64,000 nt of DNA, from assembly GCF_001591025.1 (NCBI RefSeq), contig NZ_BCTZ01000009.1:248001-312000 (forward strand), written 5' to 3'. Made by a program: the position numbers and the translations under genes. Numbering within the stretch: the stretch's first letter is position 1; each line of letters starts with the position of its first letter. A model generated the notes under the pieces. That model was given only the letters and a program-made list of their open reading frames with translations. It ran no database searches and had not been told where the DNA came from. Origin of the DNA: Sphingomonas soli NBRC 100801 (GTDB lineage Bacteria; Pseudomonadota; Alphaproteobacteria; Sphingomonadales; Sphingomonadaceae). Below, in pieces: positions 27,189 through 36,504 of the stretch.

Positions 27189-27560
27189 TTAGAGCTTGCT
27201 CACGAACTCGGCGTAGGCGCTCTCGTTCATCAGGCCTTCGACCTCGCTGGCATCGCTCAGCGTGATCTTGAAGAACCAGCCATCGCCTTCGGGGTCTTCG
27301 TTGACCAGTTCGGGCGTGTCGGCCAGCGCGTCATTGCCTTCGAGGACGGTACCGGAGACGGGCGAATAGACGTCCGACGCGGCCTTGACCGATTCGACGA
27401 CCGCAACGTCGTCGCCCTTGGAGACTTCCTTGCCCGCATCGGGCGTCTCGACGAACACGATGTCGCCAAGCTGGCTCTGGGCATATTCGCTGATGCCGAC
27501 GGTGCCGATGTCGCCATCGACTTCGACCCATTCATGATCTTCGGTGTAATAGCGGCTCAT
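27189..27560 (-). CDS. gcvH: Glycine cleavage system H protein
   Basis: Lipoyl carrier protein of 123 residues. The lipoylated Lys lies in [19 protein letters not shown], preceded by [20 protein letters not shown]. It shuttles the aminomethyl group from P-protein to T-protein and the reduced lipoyl to L-protein. It follows gcvT with a 3-nt gap. Confidence 0.97.
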   Translation of the reverse strand: MSRYYTEDHEWVEVDGDIGTVGISEYAQSQLGDIVFVETPDAGKEVSKGDDVAVVESVKAASDVYSPVSGTVLEGNDALADTPELVNEDPEGDGWFFKITLSDASEVEGLMNESAYAEFVSKL

Positions 27561-27563
27561 GGG

Positions 27564-28727
27564 TCAGGCTCCCTTTCTGACATAGCGATGGGGGACGAAG
27601 GGCATCTGCACGACCTCCGCAGTGTGGATCTTGCCGCGCTGGACAAGGGTGATCTTGGTGCCGACCACCGACTGGGCGACCGGGACATAGGCCATGGCGA
27701 TCGGCTTCTGCACGGTCGGCGCGAAGCCGCCGCTGGTCACGCGGCCGACTTCGCTGCCCTCGGCATCCAGCACCGCCGCGCCTTCGCGCACCGGCTGGCG
27801 GCCATCGACGATAAGGCCGACGCGCTTTAGGATCGGGCCGGTCTCGCGCTCGGCCATGATGCGCTCGTAGCCGGGGAAGCCGCCTTCCTCCCGGCGGCGC
27901 TTCTTGAGCGCGAAACCCAGAGACGCGGAGACCGGGGTGGTCTCGGTATCGAGATCATGGCCGTAGAGCGGGAGATCGGCCTCCAGCCGCAGCGAATCGC
28001 GGGCACCCAGGCCGATCGGCTTGGCCTCGGGCGCAGCGACAATCGCATCGGCGAGCGCCTCCACGGCACCGGTCGGCACCGAAATCTCGAATCCGTCCTC
28101 GCCCGTATAGCCCGAGCGGCTGATCCACAGATCATGACCCTGCCACTGGAACAACCCGCCCTGCATGAACACCAGCGCATCGACGCCGGGGATCAGGCGG
28201 GCGAGCACGACCGCCGCTTTCGGCCCCTGCAACGCCAGCAGCGCATGTTCGTCGAGATAATTGATCTCGATCTCGTCAGGCAGATGCTCACGGAAATGGG
28301 CGATATCGTCCCATTTGCAGGCACCGTTGACGACCATGTAGATCGAGCCGTCATCGCGCCTGGTGAGCATCAGATCGTCGAGGATGCCGCCATTTTCCGC
28401 GAGCAGCATCGAATAGACGGGATGGCCCGCCTTCGCGGCAGCGATATCGGCGGGCATCAGCGCCTCGAGCGCGGCTTCAACGCCTTCGCCGGAGAAGATG
28501 AGCTGCCCCATGTGCGACACATCGAAAAGCCCGGCATGTTCGCGCGTCCAGAGATGCTCGGCCATGATGCCTTCATACTGGACCGGCATCTCATAGCCCG
28601 CGAAGGGGACCATGCGGCCACCGCGCGCGCGGTGCCATGCGTCGAGCGGAAGCAGGGCGAGCGGGGGTTCGCCCTCGCCGCCTTCGGGATCGCCGCTGAG
28701 TTCCTGATCCTGGACTTGCTGGCTCAT
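27564..28727 (-). CDS. gcvT: Aminomethyltransferase (glycine cleavage T protein)
   Basis: Transfers the methylene group from GcvH-bound aminomethyl to tetrahydrofolate. The 387-residue protein has the family motifs MVPFAGYEMPVQYEGI, GLFDVSHMGQ and YTGEDGFEISVP. About 25 residues of non-conserved acidic N-terminus (EGEPPLALLPLDAWHRA region) precede the usual start. I chose ATG 28727, with GGAG eight bases upstream; a GTG lies directly before it. It is the first gene after the glycine riboswitch. Confidence 0.95.
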   Translation of the reverse strand: MSQQVQDQELSGDPEGGEGEPPLALLPLDAWHRARGGRMVPFAGYEMPVQYEGIMAEHLWTREHAGLFDVSHMGQLIFSGEGVEAALEALMPADIAAAKAGHPVYSMLLAENGGILDDLMLTRRDDGSIYMVVNGACKWDDIAHFREHLPDEIEINYLDEHALLALQGPKAAVVLARLIPGVDALVFMQGGLFQWQGHDLWISRSGYTGEDGFEISVPTGAVEALADAIVAAPEAKPIGLGARDSLRLEADLPLYGHDLDTETTPVSASLGFALKKRRREEGGFPGYERIMAERETGPILKRVGLIVDGRQPVREGAAVLDAEGSEVGRVTSGGFAPTVQKPIAMAYVPVAQSVVGTKITLVQRGKIHTAEVVQMPFVPHRYVRKGA

Positions 28728-28792
28728 CACATTCGCTCCGGCGGCAGAAATGGAACGACGAACCGGCGTGACCGCTCACGCTCTGATCCATC

Positions 28793-28975
28793 GCCCCCTC
28801 TGTCACGGGAACCTGAGAGCTTTCACTCCGGCTGCCCGGAGCTTACCCCTTCGGTGACCGCCCCCTGCGGAGCGGTGCTTTCCAGAGTGTCGTGCCTGCG
28901 CGGTCCCTGGTGCCTGAGAGATTCCGGGGCGGTTGCTCCTTCGGCGGTGAAGCTTGAAGCCTCACACTCTCCCGC
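28793..28975 (-). ncRNA. Tandem glycine riboswitch
   Basis: Read on the minus strand, the leader of gcvT shows two consecutive glycine aptamers. The first has GGGAGAGTG, then CGCCGAAGGAGCAA and AATCTCTCAGGCACCAGG. The second has CACCGAAGGGGTAAGC, then AAGCTCTCAGGTTCCCGTG. Each CTCTCAGG and CCGAAGG block is the conserved aptamer core. A 6-bp hairpin (28766-28781; GCGTGA/TCACGC) between the second aptamer and gcvT may be part of the switching element. Glycine binding is expected to turn on gcvT-gcvH-gcvPA-gcvPB. Boundaries are approximate. Confidence 0.93.
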
Positions 28976-29058
28976 GCGTGCCTATCGACCGGGGCAGCCT
29001 TGGCGGCGGCCCTGAGTCGAGTCAATCGCCGAATGCCGCAATGCGGCAGCAGCGCTTA

Positions 29059-29694
29059 TCAACGCGTCATATTGTACCGGAGCTGCTCTTCAGTCAGCTG
29101 GAAGCCGACCAGTGCTTCGAACGTGGCGGAAAGCACCGCGCCGCGCACTGCGGGATCGGCGAGCGGATCCATCGCCGCTGCTTCCTGCCCGGCCTTGCGC
29201 TTTTCGGTCAGGCGCTTGCGGACGTCATCCGGAATCGTCGCCGCAGCGCGATCAACGCGGCTGGTCGCGACGCCCTTGGCGCTGGCGCGAGTCTGGCCTG
29301 CCTCGAAATGCACGGTGACGCGATCGACGCTCTTGGCGACGACGTTGGTGCCGCCGCGCACCACGGTGATGAAATAGGGCAGGCTCACGTCGCGCGGGCC
29401 GGCTGCATCGCGCCGCGTGGCGAGCACGTCGAAATTGACGGTGGTGACGATTTGCTCGCCCGCTTCGTCGCAGGTCGAGGTCACATTGGTGAGCGTCGCG
29501 ACCACGTCGATGGCGGCGGCGTCGCGGCTGGCGGGCGGGTCGAACTGGGTGACGTCGCCCGTGCCCGCAGGAACGCCGACGCGCGGGCAGGCCGAGCGCA
29601 GCGCAGTGATGCCACCATCGGTGATCTCGCCAGTACGGCTGCAACCGCCTGCGGCGAGCAGGATCATGGCGGAAATTGCGAGCTTGCGAACCAA
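29059..29694 (-). CDS. Predicted lipoprotein, unknown function
   Basis: About 211 residues with a short positively charged start and hydrophobic stretch ending in a Cys ([18 protein letters not shown]), consistent with a lipoprotein signal. The mature part contains [20 protein letters not shown] and [15 protein letters not shown], with no catalytic motif. I chose TTG 29694, which has AAAGG 10 nt upstream; an internal ATG at 29667 would shorten the signal. It is divergent from ispH and upstream of the riboswitch on the same strand. Confidence 0.65.
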   Translation of the reverse strand: MVRKLAISAMILLAAGGCSRTGEITDGGITALRSACPRVGVPAGTGDVTQFDPPASRDAAAIDVVATLTNVTSTCDEAGEQIVTTVNFDVLATRRDAAGPRDVSLPYFITVVRGGTNVVAKSVDRVTVHFEAGQTRASAKGVATSRVDRAAATIPDDVRKRLTEKRKAGQEAAAMDPLADPAVRGAVLSATFEALVGFQLTEEQLRYNMTR

Positions 29695-29799
29695 GTTGGG
29701 GGCACCTTTCGAAACGCTATCCCGGACAGGCCGGAAACGGCGGGCACCATAGGAACCACCTTCCGCCCGCGCAAGCAATCGCGTAGAGGCTGGCGCGCA

Positions 29800-30753
29800 A
29801 TGAACGCTCCCCAGAAGCCCGTCCTCGAAGTTCGCATCGCCGCGCCGCGCGGCTTTTGCGCAGGCGTCGACCGCGCGATCCGCATCGTCGAGCTCGCGAT
29901 CGAGAAATATGGCGCGCCCGTCTATGTCCGGCACGAGATCGTCCACAACAAGTTCGTGGTGGATACGCTGAAGGGCAAGGGCGCGATATTTGTCGAGGAG
30001 CTGGATCAGGTTCCCGATGGCGTGCCCGTGGTCTTTTCCGCGCATGGCGTGCCCAAGGCGGTGCCGGCCAAGGCGATCGAGCGCGGTCTCGAATATCTCG
30101 ACGCCACCTGCCCGCTCGTCTCCAAGGTCCATCGGCAGGCGGAGCGGCTCGTCGCGGCCGGGCGTCACATCCTGTTCATCGGCCATGTCGGCCATCCCGA
30201 GGTGATCGGAACGTTCGGCCAGGTGCCGGAAGGCGCGATGACGCTGATCGAAACGCCGGCGGACGCCGAAGCGGTGTCGGTCGCCGATCCCGGCAATCTC
30301 GCCTTCCTGACCCAGACGACCCTCTCGGTGGACGATACTGCGGCCACATTAGCGGTCCTGAAACGCCGTTTCCCCGCGATCCTGGCCCCCGGCCCCAACG
30401 ACATCTGCTATGCGACCACGAACCGCCAGGGCGCGGTCAAGGCGATCGCGAGCGGCGTCGATCTGATGCTCGTGATCGGCGGAATGAACTCCTCCAATTC
30501 GCTGCGGCTTGTCGAGGTCGCGGAGCGGCAGGGCACCACCGCCTATCTGATCCCGCGCGCTGGGGACATGGATTGGGAATGGCTGGCGGGCGTGGGCACG
30601 CTGGGGATCAGCGCAGGCGCGTCCGCGCCCGAGCTGCTGGTCCGCGAACTGATCGACCGGCTTTCCGAGCGCTATGACGTGATCGAGCGCGAAGTGGAGA
30701 CGATCGAGGAGAATGTCGTCTTCAAGCTGCCCCGGGGGCTGGAAGCGGCGTAA
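29800..30753 (+). CDS. ispH: 4-hydroxy-3-methylbut-2-enyl diphosphate reductase
   Basis: Last enzyme of the MEP isoprenoid pathway, a [4Fe-4S] protein making IPP and DMAPP. The 317 residues include the cluster Cys positions in [24 protein letters not shown] and [13 protein letters not shown], and the catalytic Glu in [18 protein letters not shown] context. The start is ATG 29800 with AGAGG upstream. Its stop overlaps the thrB start (TAATG), so translation is coupled. Confidence 0.96.
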   Translation: MNAPQKPVLEVRIAAPRGFCAGVDRAIRIVELAIEKYGAPVYVRHEIVHNKFVVDTLKGKGAIFVEELDQVPDGVPVVFSAHGVPKAVPAKAIERGLEYLDATCPLVSKVHRQAERLVAAGRHILFIGHVGHPEVIGTFGQVPEGAMTLIETPADAEAVSVADPGNLAFLTQTTLSVDDTAATLAVLKRRFPAILAPGPNDICYATTNRQGAVKAIASGVDLMLVIGGMNSSNSLRLVEVAERQGTTAYLIPRAGDMDWEWLAGVGTLGISAGASAPELLVRELIDRLSERYDVIEREVETIEENVVFKLPRGLEAA

Positions 30754-31697
30754 TGGCGGTTTACACGCAGGTCTCGGCGGAAGCGCTGGGAGCCTTTCTC
30801 GCCAGGTTCGACGTAGGCCAGCTCGTTTCGGCCAAGGGGATCGCCGAGGGCGTCGAGAATTCGAACTATCTGGTCGACACCACGACGAGCCGCTTCATCC
30901 TGACGCTATACGAAAAGCGCGTCGCGGCGGACGACCTGCCCTATTTCATGGCTTTGCTCGATCACCTCGCGGCCAAGGGCCTGCCGGTGCCGCCCGCCGT
31001 GAAGGACCGGTCGGGGACGGAGATCCATGAGCTGGAAGGGCGCCCCGCCTGCCTGATCCGCTTCCTGCCGGGTGTGTCGGTGACGACGCCCACCCCGGCG
31101 CAGGCAGAGGCAGCGGGTGCCGCGCTCGGCCGCATGCACGCCGCGCTGTCCGATTTCACGCTCGACCGGCCCAACACCATGGGCGTCGACACCTGGCAGG
31201 CGCAGTTCGAGCGCTGCGGCCGCGATCTCGACACGATCCAGCCCGGCCTGTTCGACAGCGTCGCGCGCGCGCTGGAGCGCATCCTTGCGCGCTGGCCGCG
31301 CCATTTGCCGACCAGCGCGATCCACGCCGATCTGTTTCCCGACAATGTGCTGATGCTCGGCGACGAGGTAACCGGCCTCATCGATTTCTACTTCGCCTGC
31401 ACCGATATCCGCGCATATGATTTCGCGGTGACGCACGGCGCATGGGCGTTCGACGCGACCGGGCGGCATTATGATCCGGCGATCGGCAAAGCGCTGCTCC
31501 GGGGCTATCCTTTGGGCGGCGAAGAGCGCACCGCGCTGCCGATCCTGGCAGAAGGCGCGGCTCTGCGCTTCCTGCTCAGCCGCGCCTGGGACTGGCTCAA
31601 CACGCCTGCCGATGCGCTTGTCACCAGGAAAGATCCGCTCGCTTATCTGCGGCGGCTGGACTTCTACGCGACGAACGGCGACGCGCTGTTCGCATGA
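30753..31697 (+). CDS. thrB: Homoserine kinase (ThrB2, APH-fold)
   Basis: Phosphorylates homoserine in threonine synthesis. At 314 residues it is the aminoglycoside-phosphotransferase-fold form rather than the GHMP form. It opens [20 protein letters not shown] and contains the catalytic loop [20 protein letters not shown] and [16 protein letters not shown]. The gene overlaps ispH by 1 nt and rnhA by 4 nt. Its order (ispH-thrB-rnhA) is common in alphaproteobacteria. Confidence 0.94.
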   Translation: MAVYTQVSAEALGAFLARFDVGQLVSAKGIAEGVENSNYLVDTTTSRFILTLYEKRVAADDLPYFMALLDHLAAKGLPVPPAVKDRSGTEIHELEGRPACLIRFLPGVSVTTPTPAQAEAAGAALGRMHAALSDFTLDRPNTMGVDTWQAQFERCGRDLDTIQPGLFDSVARALERILARWPRHLPTSAIHADLFPDNVLMLGDEVTGLIDFYFACTDIRAYDFAVTHGAWAFDATGRHYDPAIGKALLRGYPLGGEERTALPILAEGAALRFLLSRAWDWLNTPADALVTRKDPLAYLRRLDFYATNGDALFA

Positions 31698-32137
31698 GCG
31701 AACTCCCCCATGTCGAAATCGCCACCGACGGCGCGTGCAAAGGCAATCCCGGACCCGGAGGCTGGGGCACGTTGCTGCGTATGGGGGGCATCGAGAAGGA
31801 ATTGTCGGGCGGCGAGAAGCTGACCACCAACAACCGCATGGAGCTGATGGCCGCGATCCAGGGGCTGAAGGCGCTGAAAAAGCCGTGCCGCGTCACGCTA
31901 TCGACTGACAGCCGCTATGTGATGGACGGGCTGACCAAGTGGATCCATGGCTGGATGAAGAATGGCTGGCGCACAGCCGCCCGCCAGCCGGTCAAGAATG
32001 CCGACCTGTGGCAGGAATTGCTTGCGGCGGCGAAGCCGCACCGGGTGGAGTGGGTCTGGGTAAAGGGCCATGCCGGTCACCCCGACAATGAGCGGGCCGA
32101 CCGGCTGGCAAGCGACGCGGCGGACGCCGCGCGCTAG
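31694..32137 (+). CDS. rnhA: Ribonuclease HI
   Basis: Degrades RNA in RNA-DNA hybrids. The 147 residues contain the four acidic catalytic positions: Asp in [18 protein letters not shown], Glu in [13 protein letters not shown], Asp in [14 protein letters not shown], and the late Asp in [19 protein letters not shown] overlap with thrB. It converges with the small YegP-like gene, 6 bp away. Confidence 0.96.
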   Translation: MSELPHVEIATDGACKGNPGPGGWGTLLRMGGIEKELSGGEKLTTNNRMELMAAIQGLKALKKPCRVTLSTDSRYVMDGLTKWIHGWMKNGWRTAARQPVKNADLWQELLAAAKPHRVEWVWVKGHAGHPDNERADRLASDAADAAR

Positions 32138-32143
32138 GCGGAA

Positions 32144-32320
32144 TCAGCTATTGTCTTCGACCGGCGCGTCCGGGCCGTTCTTCTTGATCGAATCGATCGC
32201 GTTCTGCGCCGAGGCCTTGCTCGAATAGCCCTCGGTCGAGAACATGGTCTCGCTGTTATATTTGAAACGGACGCGGAACTCGCCGGCCTTGTCCTTATAG
32301 ATCTCGAACTTGTGCGCCAT
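32144..32320 (-). CDS. YegP family (DUF1508) small protein
   Basis: A 58-residue protein. The sequence MAHKFEIYKDKAGEFRVRFK, then MFSTEGYSSKASAQNAIDSI, is a single DUF1508 repeat: a beta-hairpin followed by a helix, as in YegP, which usually has two such repeats. The ribosome binding site GGAGAGGAG lies about 6 nt upstream, so the call is strong despite the small size. Function unknown; DUF1508 proteins are often stress-related. Confidence 0.88.
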   Translation of the reverse strand: MAHKFEIYKDKAGEFRVRFKYNSETMFSTEGYSSKASAQNAIDSIKKNGPDAPVEDNS

Positions 32321-32365
32321 CTTGTACTCCTCTCCTTACAACCCGCGCCGGCGCGCCAATCGCGC

Positions 32366-32782
32366 TCAGGATCCGTCGCTCTTGGCAACGAAGAACCGGT
32401 CGATCACGTCGGTCGCCAGCCTTGCCGGGCGCAGCGTCGTGGCGTCCAGGCAGCACCAGCTCGATTTCACTTCGGCAAGCACCTCGCCGCCGCGCTTGAT
32501 CACGGTCTCGTAGAATGCCCGCGCGCCCTGCACCTTTTCGAGCAAGACGGTGGCGACAACTTCGTCGTCGAGGAAGGTCGGGCGGCGATAGGTGATCTCG
32601 TGCTTGAGCGCGACCCACAGGTGCTGCGCAACTGCCTCGACCGGCGCGATATGCTGCCAATGGGCGATGACCGCAGCCTGCACCCATTTGAGATAGGAGG
32701 CGTTGTTCACATGGCCCATGAAGTCGATATCCGACTGCTCGACATCGACCTGGAAATCATAGGGAAGAGCGGCTGTATTCAC
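32366..32782 (-). CDS. Acyl-CoA thioesterase (4HBT hot-dog fold)
   Basis: A 138-residue YbgC/4HBT-like thioesterase. The family core reads SDIDFMGHVNNASYLKWVQAA, then ITYRRPTFLDDEVVATVLLE. I start at GTG 32782 (VNTAALPYDF), because reading farther upstream gives 55 residues unlike the family. A TATACT hexamer lies only 8 bp upstream (32791-32796) and there is no evident Shine-Dalgarno, so the mRNA may be leaderless. Substrate chain length unknown. Confidence 0.83.
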   Translation of the reverse strand: MNTAALPYDFQVDVEQSDIDFMGHVNNASYLKWVQAAVIAHWQHIAPVEAVAQHLWVALKHEITYRRPTFLDDEVVATVLLEKVQGARAFYETVIKRGGEVLAEVKSSWCCLDATTLRPARLATDVIDRFFVAKSDGS

Positions 32783-32976
32783 GGACGGCGAGTATAGCCT
32801 GACGCGCCCGTAAAGGCGACCAAAATCCGCAGAAATCTTGGAGTTTTCCAAAAGCTTCGGTTGACGTAGCGGCAATCGCCCATCCCACACCCCCGGCCCG
32901 CATCGCTGTCGCGAGACTTGCAGCGAAGCGGCGCGGGCAGTAGCCATAATTGTCTGACTATAGCGGAGAGGTCCTT

Positions 32977-34188
32977 TTGCCCCGTATCACCAATGCCCGC
33001 GTCATCGTGACGTGCCCGGGCCGGAACTTCGTCACGCTCAAGATCGAGACGGACGAGGGCGTCCATGGACTGGGCGACGCGACGCTCAACGGCCGCGAGC
33101 TGGCGGTGGCGAGCTACCTGACCGATCACGTCATTCCCTGTCTGATCGGGCGCGACGCGCACGCAATCGAGGATATCTGGCAGTATCTCTACAAGGGCGC
33201 TTATTGGCGGCGCGGGCCCGTGACCATGTCGGCGATCGCAGCGGTCGACATGGCGCTGTGGGACATCAAGGGGAAGGTTGCCGGGCTCCCGGTCTATCAG
33301 TTCCTGGGGGGGGCCAGCCGCGAAGGCTGCATGGTCTATGGCCATGCCAATGGCAGCGATATCGAGGAGACGATCGAGCGCGCACAGGAATATCTGGAGC
33401 AGGGCTACAAAGCGGTCCGTCTGCAATCGGGCGTGCCGGGCATCGCCACCACCTATGGCGTCTCGGGCGAGCGCTTCTATTACGAGCCCGCCAAAGGTTC
33501 GCTTCCCCAGGAGACGGTCTGGTCGACGTCCAGTTATATGCGTCACGTGCCGAAGCTGTTCGAAAGGGCGCGCGATGTGCTGGGCTGGGATGTGCATCTG
33601 CTGCACGATGTCCATCACCGGCTTACCCCGATCGAGGCCGGACGGCTGGGCAAGGATCTGGAACCCTATCGCCTGTTCTGGCTCGAGGACACGACCCCCG
33701 CCGAAAATCAGGAAGCATTCCGGCTGATCCGCCAGCACACGACCATCCCGCTCGCCGTGGGCGAGATCTTCAGTTCGATCTGGGACGCGAAACAGCTGAT
33801 CGAAGAGCAGTTGATCGACTATATTCGGGCAACGGTGGTCCATGCCGGGGGCATCACCCATCTGCGGCGGATCGCCAGCCTGGCCGACCTCTATCAGGTG
33901 CGTACGGGCTGCCACGGCGCAACCGATCTTTCACCGGTCACGATGGCGGCGGCGCTCCATTTCGGCCTGTCGGTGCCCAATTTCGGCATCCAGGAATATA
34001 TGCGCCATTCGGCGGAGACCGACGCGGTGTTCCCGCATGGCTACCGGCTCGAATCGGGGCTGATGCATCCGGGCGATGCGCCGGGGCTCGGCGTGGAGAT
34101 CGACGAGGAACTGGCCGCGAAATACGAATATAAGCGCGCCTATCTGCCGGTGAACCGGCTCGAAGACGGCACCATGTTCAACTGGTGA
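32977..34188 (+). CDS. manD: D-mannonate dehydratase, enolase-superfamily (ManD/RspA type)
   Basis: Dehydrates D-mannonate to 2-keto-3-deoxy-gluconate in uronate catabolism. At about 403 residues it matches the characterised Novosphingobium ManD in size. Enolase-superfamily metal sites appear as [22 protein letters not shown] and [10 protein letters not shown], and the closing [15 protein letters not shown] fits ManD. The start is TTG 32977 with GGAGAGG 5 nt upstream. RspA-type homologues are sometimes mis-named; some act on other acid sugars. No uronate operon partners are adjacent. Confidence 0.88.
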   Translation: MPRITNARVIVTCPGRNFVTLKIETDEGVHGLGDATLNGRELAVASYLTDHVIPCLIGRDAHAIEDIWQYLYKGAYWRRGPVTMSAIAAVDMALWDIKGKVAGLPVYQFLGGASREGCMVYGHANGSDIEETIERAQEYLEQGYKAVRLQSGVPGIATTYGVSGERFYYEPAKGSLPQETVWSTSSYMRHVPKLFERARDVLGWDVHLLHDVHHRLTPIEAGRLGKDLEPYRLFWLEDTTPAENQEAFRLIRQHTTIPLAVGEIFSSIWDAKQLIEEQLIDYIRATVVHAGGITHLRRIASLADLYQVRTGCHGATDLSPVTMAAALHFGLSVPNFGIQEYMRHSAETDAVFPHGYRLESGLMHPGDAPGLGVEIDEELAAKYEYKRAYLPVNRLEDGTMFNW

Positions 34189-34413
34189 CGATCGTTCCGG
34201 GGCCGCATCCGGAACTCAACTTAGTTGCGCAAAGGCATCACTCCACAAGCTTTTAGCGCGCGGGCCCTCGGCTCGTCGCAACCCATGTTGCGCCGCAGCA
34301 GCTTTGCCGCTCCAATCCTGAACAGGGGCGAACAAGTCGGTTAAGCGGCGTGTTAACCAATATGCCGCATGATCGATTTCGGAGGGTTGGTTACCGGGCG
34401 GGAGTCGAAGAGC

Positions 34414-34965
34414 ATGGGCGCTAGGATGAAACCGGCAGAAGGCGCGATGACGCTGGCCGAGATGAAGGAATTTGCCGGGTTCAGCGCGGCAACGCAGCGT
34501 TACGTGCGCCGCAGCCTCGACATCGGCCTTGAGCGCGACGACGCATTGGAGCGCTGGTCGCGCGACACCACCGAAGCCGCCAGCATCCGCGCCCAGGCAC
34601 GCATCTATGACCGGCTGGAGGAAGTCCGCGCGCTGATGCCCGACGATGCCGATCTCGCTTCGGTCGAGCCGTTCATGGCACCGCTCATCACCATCGCCGC
34701 ATTCGATCTTGGCCAGGGCAGGATCACCAGCTTTTCGGCGTTCCGATTCCTGTATGAGCGGCTGATCGGCGCGGAGGTTCGCCCCTGGCTACCGGCGGCG
34801 TTCTGCGCCGCGGCGGCCCTGCCCCATCTGCACCCCGATCTGCGCCGCAAGCTGCTCCAGTCGATCAGCGAGGCAGCGGCGACGGCGTCGGGCTGGTCAA
34901 ACCGCCAGCCGGCTTTCTTCCCCCAGTGGGTGGAAAAGGTGGACGGCGCGGCGCTTTCGAGCTGA
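34414..34965 (+). CDS. Conserved hypothetical protein
   Basis: About 183 residues, helical and soluble. The N-terminal part (TLAEMKEFAGFSAATQRYVRRS) resembles a small DNA-binding or adaptor helix bundle, and the remainder (DLASVEPFMAPLITIAAFDL) looks alpha-helical. I do not recognise a named family. I start at ATG 34414, with GGAG nine bases upstream; an earlier in-frame ATG lies at 34369. The 225-bp upstream region holds nothing I can name. Confidence 0.6.
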   Translation: MGARMKPAEGAMTLAEMKEFAGFSAATQRYVRRSLDIGLERDDALERWSRDTTEAASIRAQARIYDRLEEVRALMPDDADLASVEPFMAPLITIAAFDLGQGRITSFSAFRFLYERLIGAEVRPWLPAAFCAAAALPHLHPDLRRKLLQSISEAAATASGWSNRQPAFFPQWVEKVDGAALSS

Positions 34966-35004
34966 CGATCTATTCCTCTCCCGCTCCGCGGGGGAGGAAC
35001 CAAA

Positions 35005-35736
35005 TTACCGGCAAGTCCGCCAGCCCATCTCGCCCCGCGCGGCCTGATCGAAATGCAGGTGATCGCGGTGCGCGGCATTGTAATCGGGCGAGAGCACCGT
35101 TGAGAAAAGCCGGCATCCGCCCGTGCGCACCTCGCGCAGGAAGGCAGCCTTGGCACCGCCCTTGTCCCAATCGTCGAGCACGCTGATCCTCGTGCCGTCC
35201 GACAGGCGGAACGCAGCCACGTCGATCGCATCTGCGGTGGCGTGTTCGCTCCAGTCGCCCGCGCTGCGCCCATAGATCCGGCGGCACGAATAGCTGCCAA
35301 GATGATCGATCCGCGTCACCTGCGCGCCCAGATGGCGCTGCGCTGCAGGCTGTACGACGTTCCATTCCCACATCGCCAGCGCGGCGGCGACCGGGCATGA
35401 GGTGACAAGCCGTGCCGGGCTGTAGTCGATCTGCTGCGCGCCGCCCTGTTCAAAACGAAGGCCGTCCGAATAGCCGCATTGCCCCTCGCCCTTCACCGGC
35501 GGAAGCATCGCGTAGCGCACGCCTGCGCGGCGCAGCAGCGCGCGGCATTGGGCATAATCGCCGGTCAGCCCGGCAAGCTTGCGCCCGGTGAAGATGCCGA
35601 TCGGTTCGCCCAGATCGAGGCGGGTCCAGGGCAGATCCTGCGTACGGCCGCGCAGCACGGCGAAGCCGAGCAGCAGCGCGCCCGCGACAAGCGCAAAGAT
35701 CAACACCGCCGTTACCGCCTGCCTGACTACGCTCAC
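35005..35736 (-). CDS. Extensin-like C-terminal domain protein (M15-like fold)
   Basis: A 243-residue protein with an N-terminal membrane anchor (VLIFALVAGALLLGFAVL) and an extensin_C domain. Metal-binding signatures of this peptidase-M15-like fold are visible: SEHATADAIDVAAFRL and HRDHLHFDQA, with CRRIYGRSAGDWSE between them. Probably acts on the cell wall. It starts at GTG 35736, overlapping the upstream nudix stop by 4 nt (GTGA), so it is translationally coupled. Confidence 0.82.
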   Translation of the reverse strand: MSVVRQAVTAVLIFALVAGALLLGFAVLRGRTQDLPWTRLDLGEPIGIFTGRKLAGLTGDYAQCRALLRRAGVRYAMLPPVKGEGQCGYSDGLRFEQGGAQQIDYSPARLVTSCPVAAALAMWEWNVVQPAAQRHLGAQVTRIDHLGSYSCRRIYGRSAGDWSEHATADAIDVAAFRLSDGTRISVLDDWDKGGAKAAFLREVRTGGCRLFSTVLSPDYNAAHRDHLHFDQAARGEMGWRTCR

Positions 35737-36476
35737 CCCCGCTTTACCTCGGCCAGAGGCTGGGCAGTGATGGGATAGCCGAGATCGTCGGGAATGCAGA
35801 GATAGCGCTCGCCGCCACGCTCTTCGATCCACGGCGTGACGGTTCGGATTTCATGCGCTCGCGCATCGGCGACGGCATCCGCAAACGAGCCGAACAGGGC
35901 AAGCCGATCCAAATTGCGGCGCGTGGGAAAGATGATCTTGGCGTCGCCGCGATCGGCCGCGTCGAGCACGGCGCGCGCGCTGGCCCAGAAGACGCGAACA
36001 TTCTCGTTGCCGTCCACCACGGGTTCGGCGCCTTTGGGGGCACGCGCGAGGTAAAAGCGCGTGTCGAACACCTTATGCGTCACATTGTGCGGCAGCCAGC
36101 GCGAAAAGGGGATCAACTCCTCCAGCCGCAAATGCCCCCCCGCTTCGGCGAGAAGCTCCGCCAGCGGCTCGCCTGCATAAAGCCGGCGGCCAAGGCCCGA
36201 GATCGCCCGCGCCGACACATCCAGGCCCACCGCGACGCCCGCTTCCTCCAGCGTCTCCCGTACCGCAGCGATCCGTGCCGCGAGATCATCGGTATCTCCG
36301 CCCAGCATCGCCGCCAGCGCATGATCGGCCGGATCGACGCGGCCGCCCGGAAATACCAGAGCGCCGCCCGCGAAAGACATCGCTGCCGCACGCTCGACGA
36401 ACAGCAGTTCTGGCGCGCTATCGCCTTCGCGCATCACGATCACGGTCGCGGCAGGAATCGCCTCGGGTTCGGCCAT
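35733..36476 (-). CDS. NUDIX hydrolase, NUDT19-like
   Basis: A 247-residue NUDIX protein. The Nudix box is interrupted: GGRVDPAD starts it and RETLEEAGVAVG ends it, with about 20 residues between, the layout of CoA- and NUDT19-type hydrolases. ELLFVERAAAMSFAGGALVF precedes it. Substrate could be an acyl-CoA or a nucleotide sugar; not decidable here. It follows the gluconolactonase gene by 28 bp on the same strand. Confidence 0.84.
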   Translation of the reverse strand: MAEPEAIPAATVIVMREGDSAPELLFVERAAAMSFAGGALVFPGGRVDPADHALAAMLGGDTDDLAARIAAVRETLEEAGVAVGLDVSARAISGLGRRLYAGEPLAELLAEAGGHLRLEELIPFSRWLPHNVTHKVFDTRFYLARAPKGAEPVVDGNENVRVFWASARAVLDAADRGDAKIIFPTRRNLDRLALFGSFADAVADARAHEIRTVTPWIEERGGERYLCIPDDLGYPITAQPLAEVKRG

Positions 36477-36504
36477 GCCCCCGCTTAGGCCGGGGAGGCC
36501 GTCC

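Noticed and set aside
34189..34413. Possible small RNA or tRNA in the gap before the unknown gene
   Set aside because: No cloverleaf, conserved loop or promoter-terminator pair found by eye.
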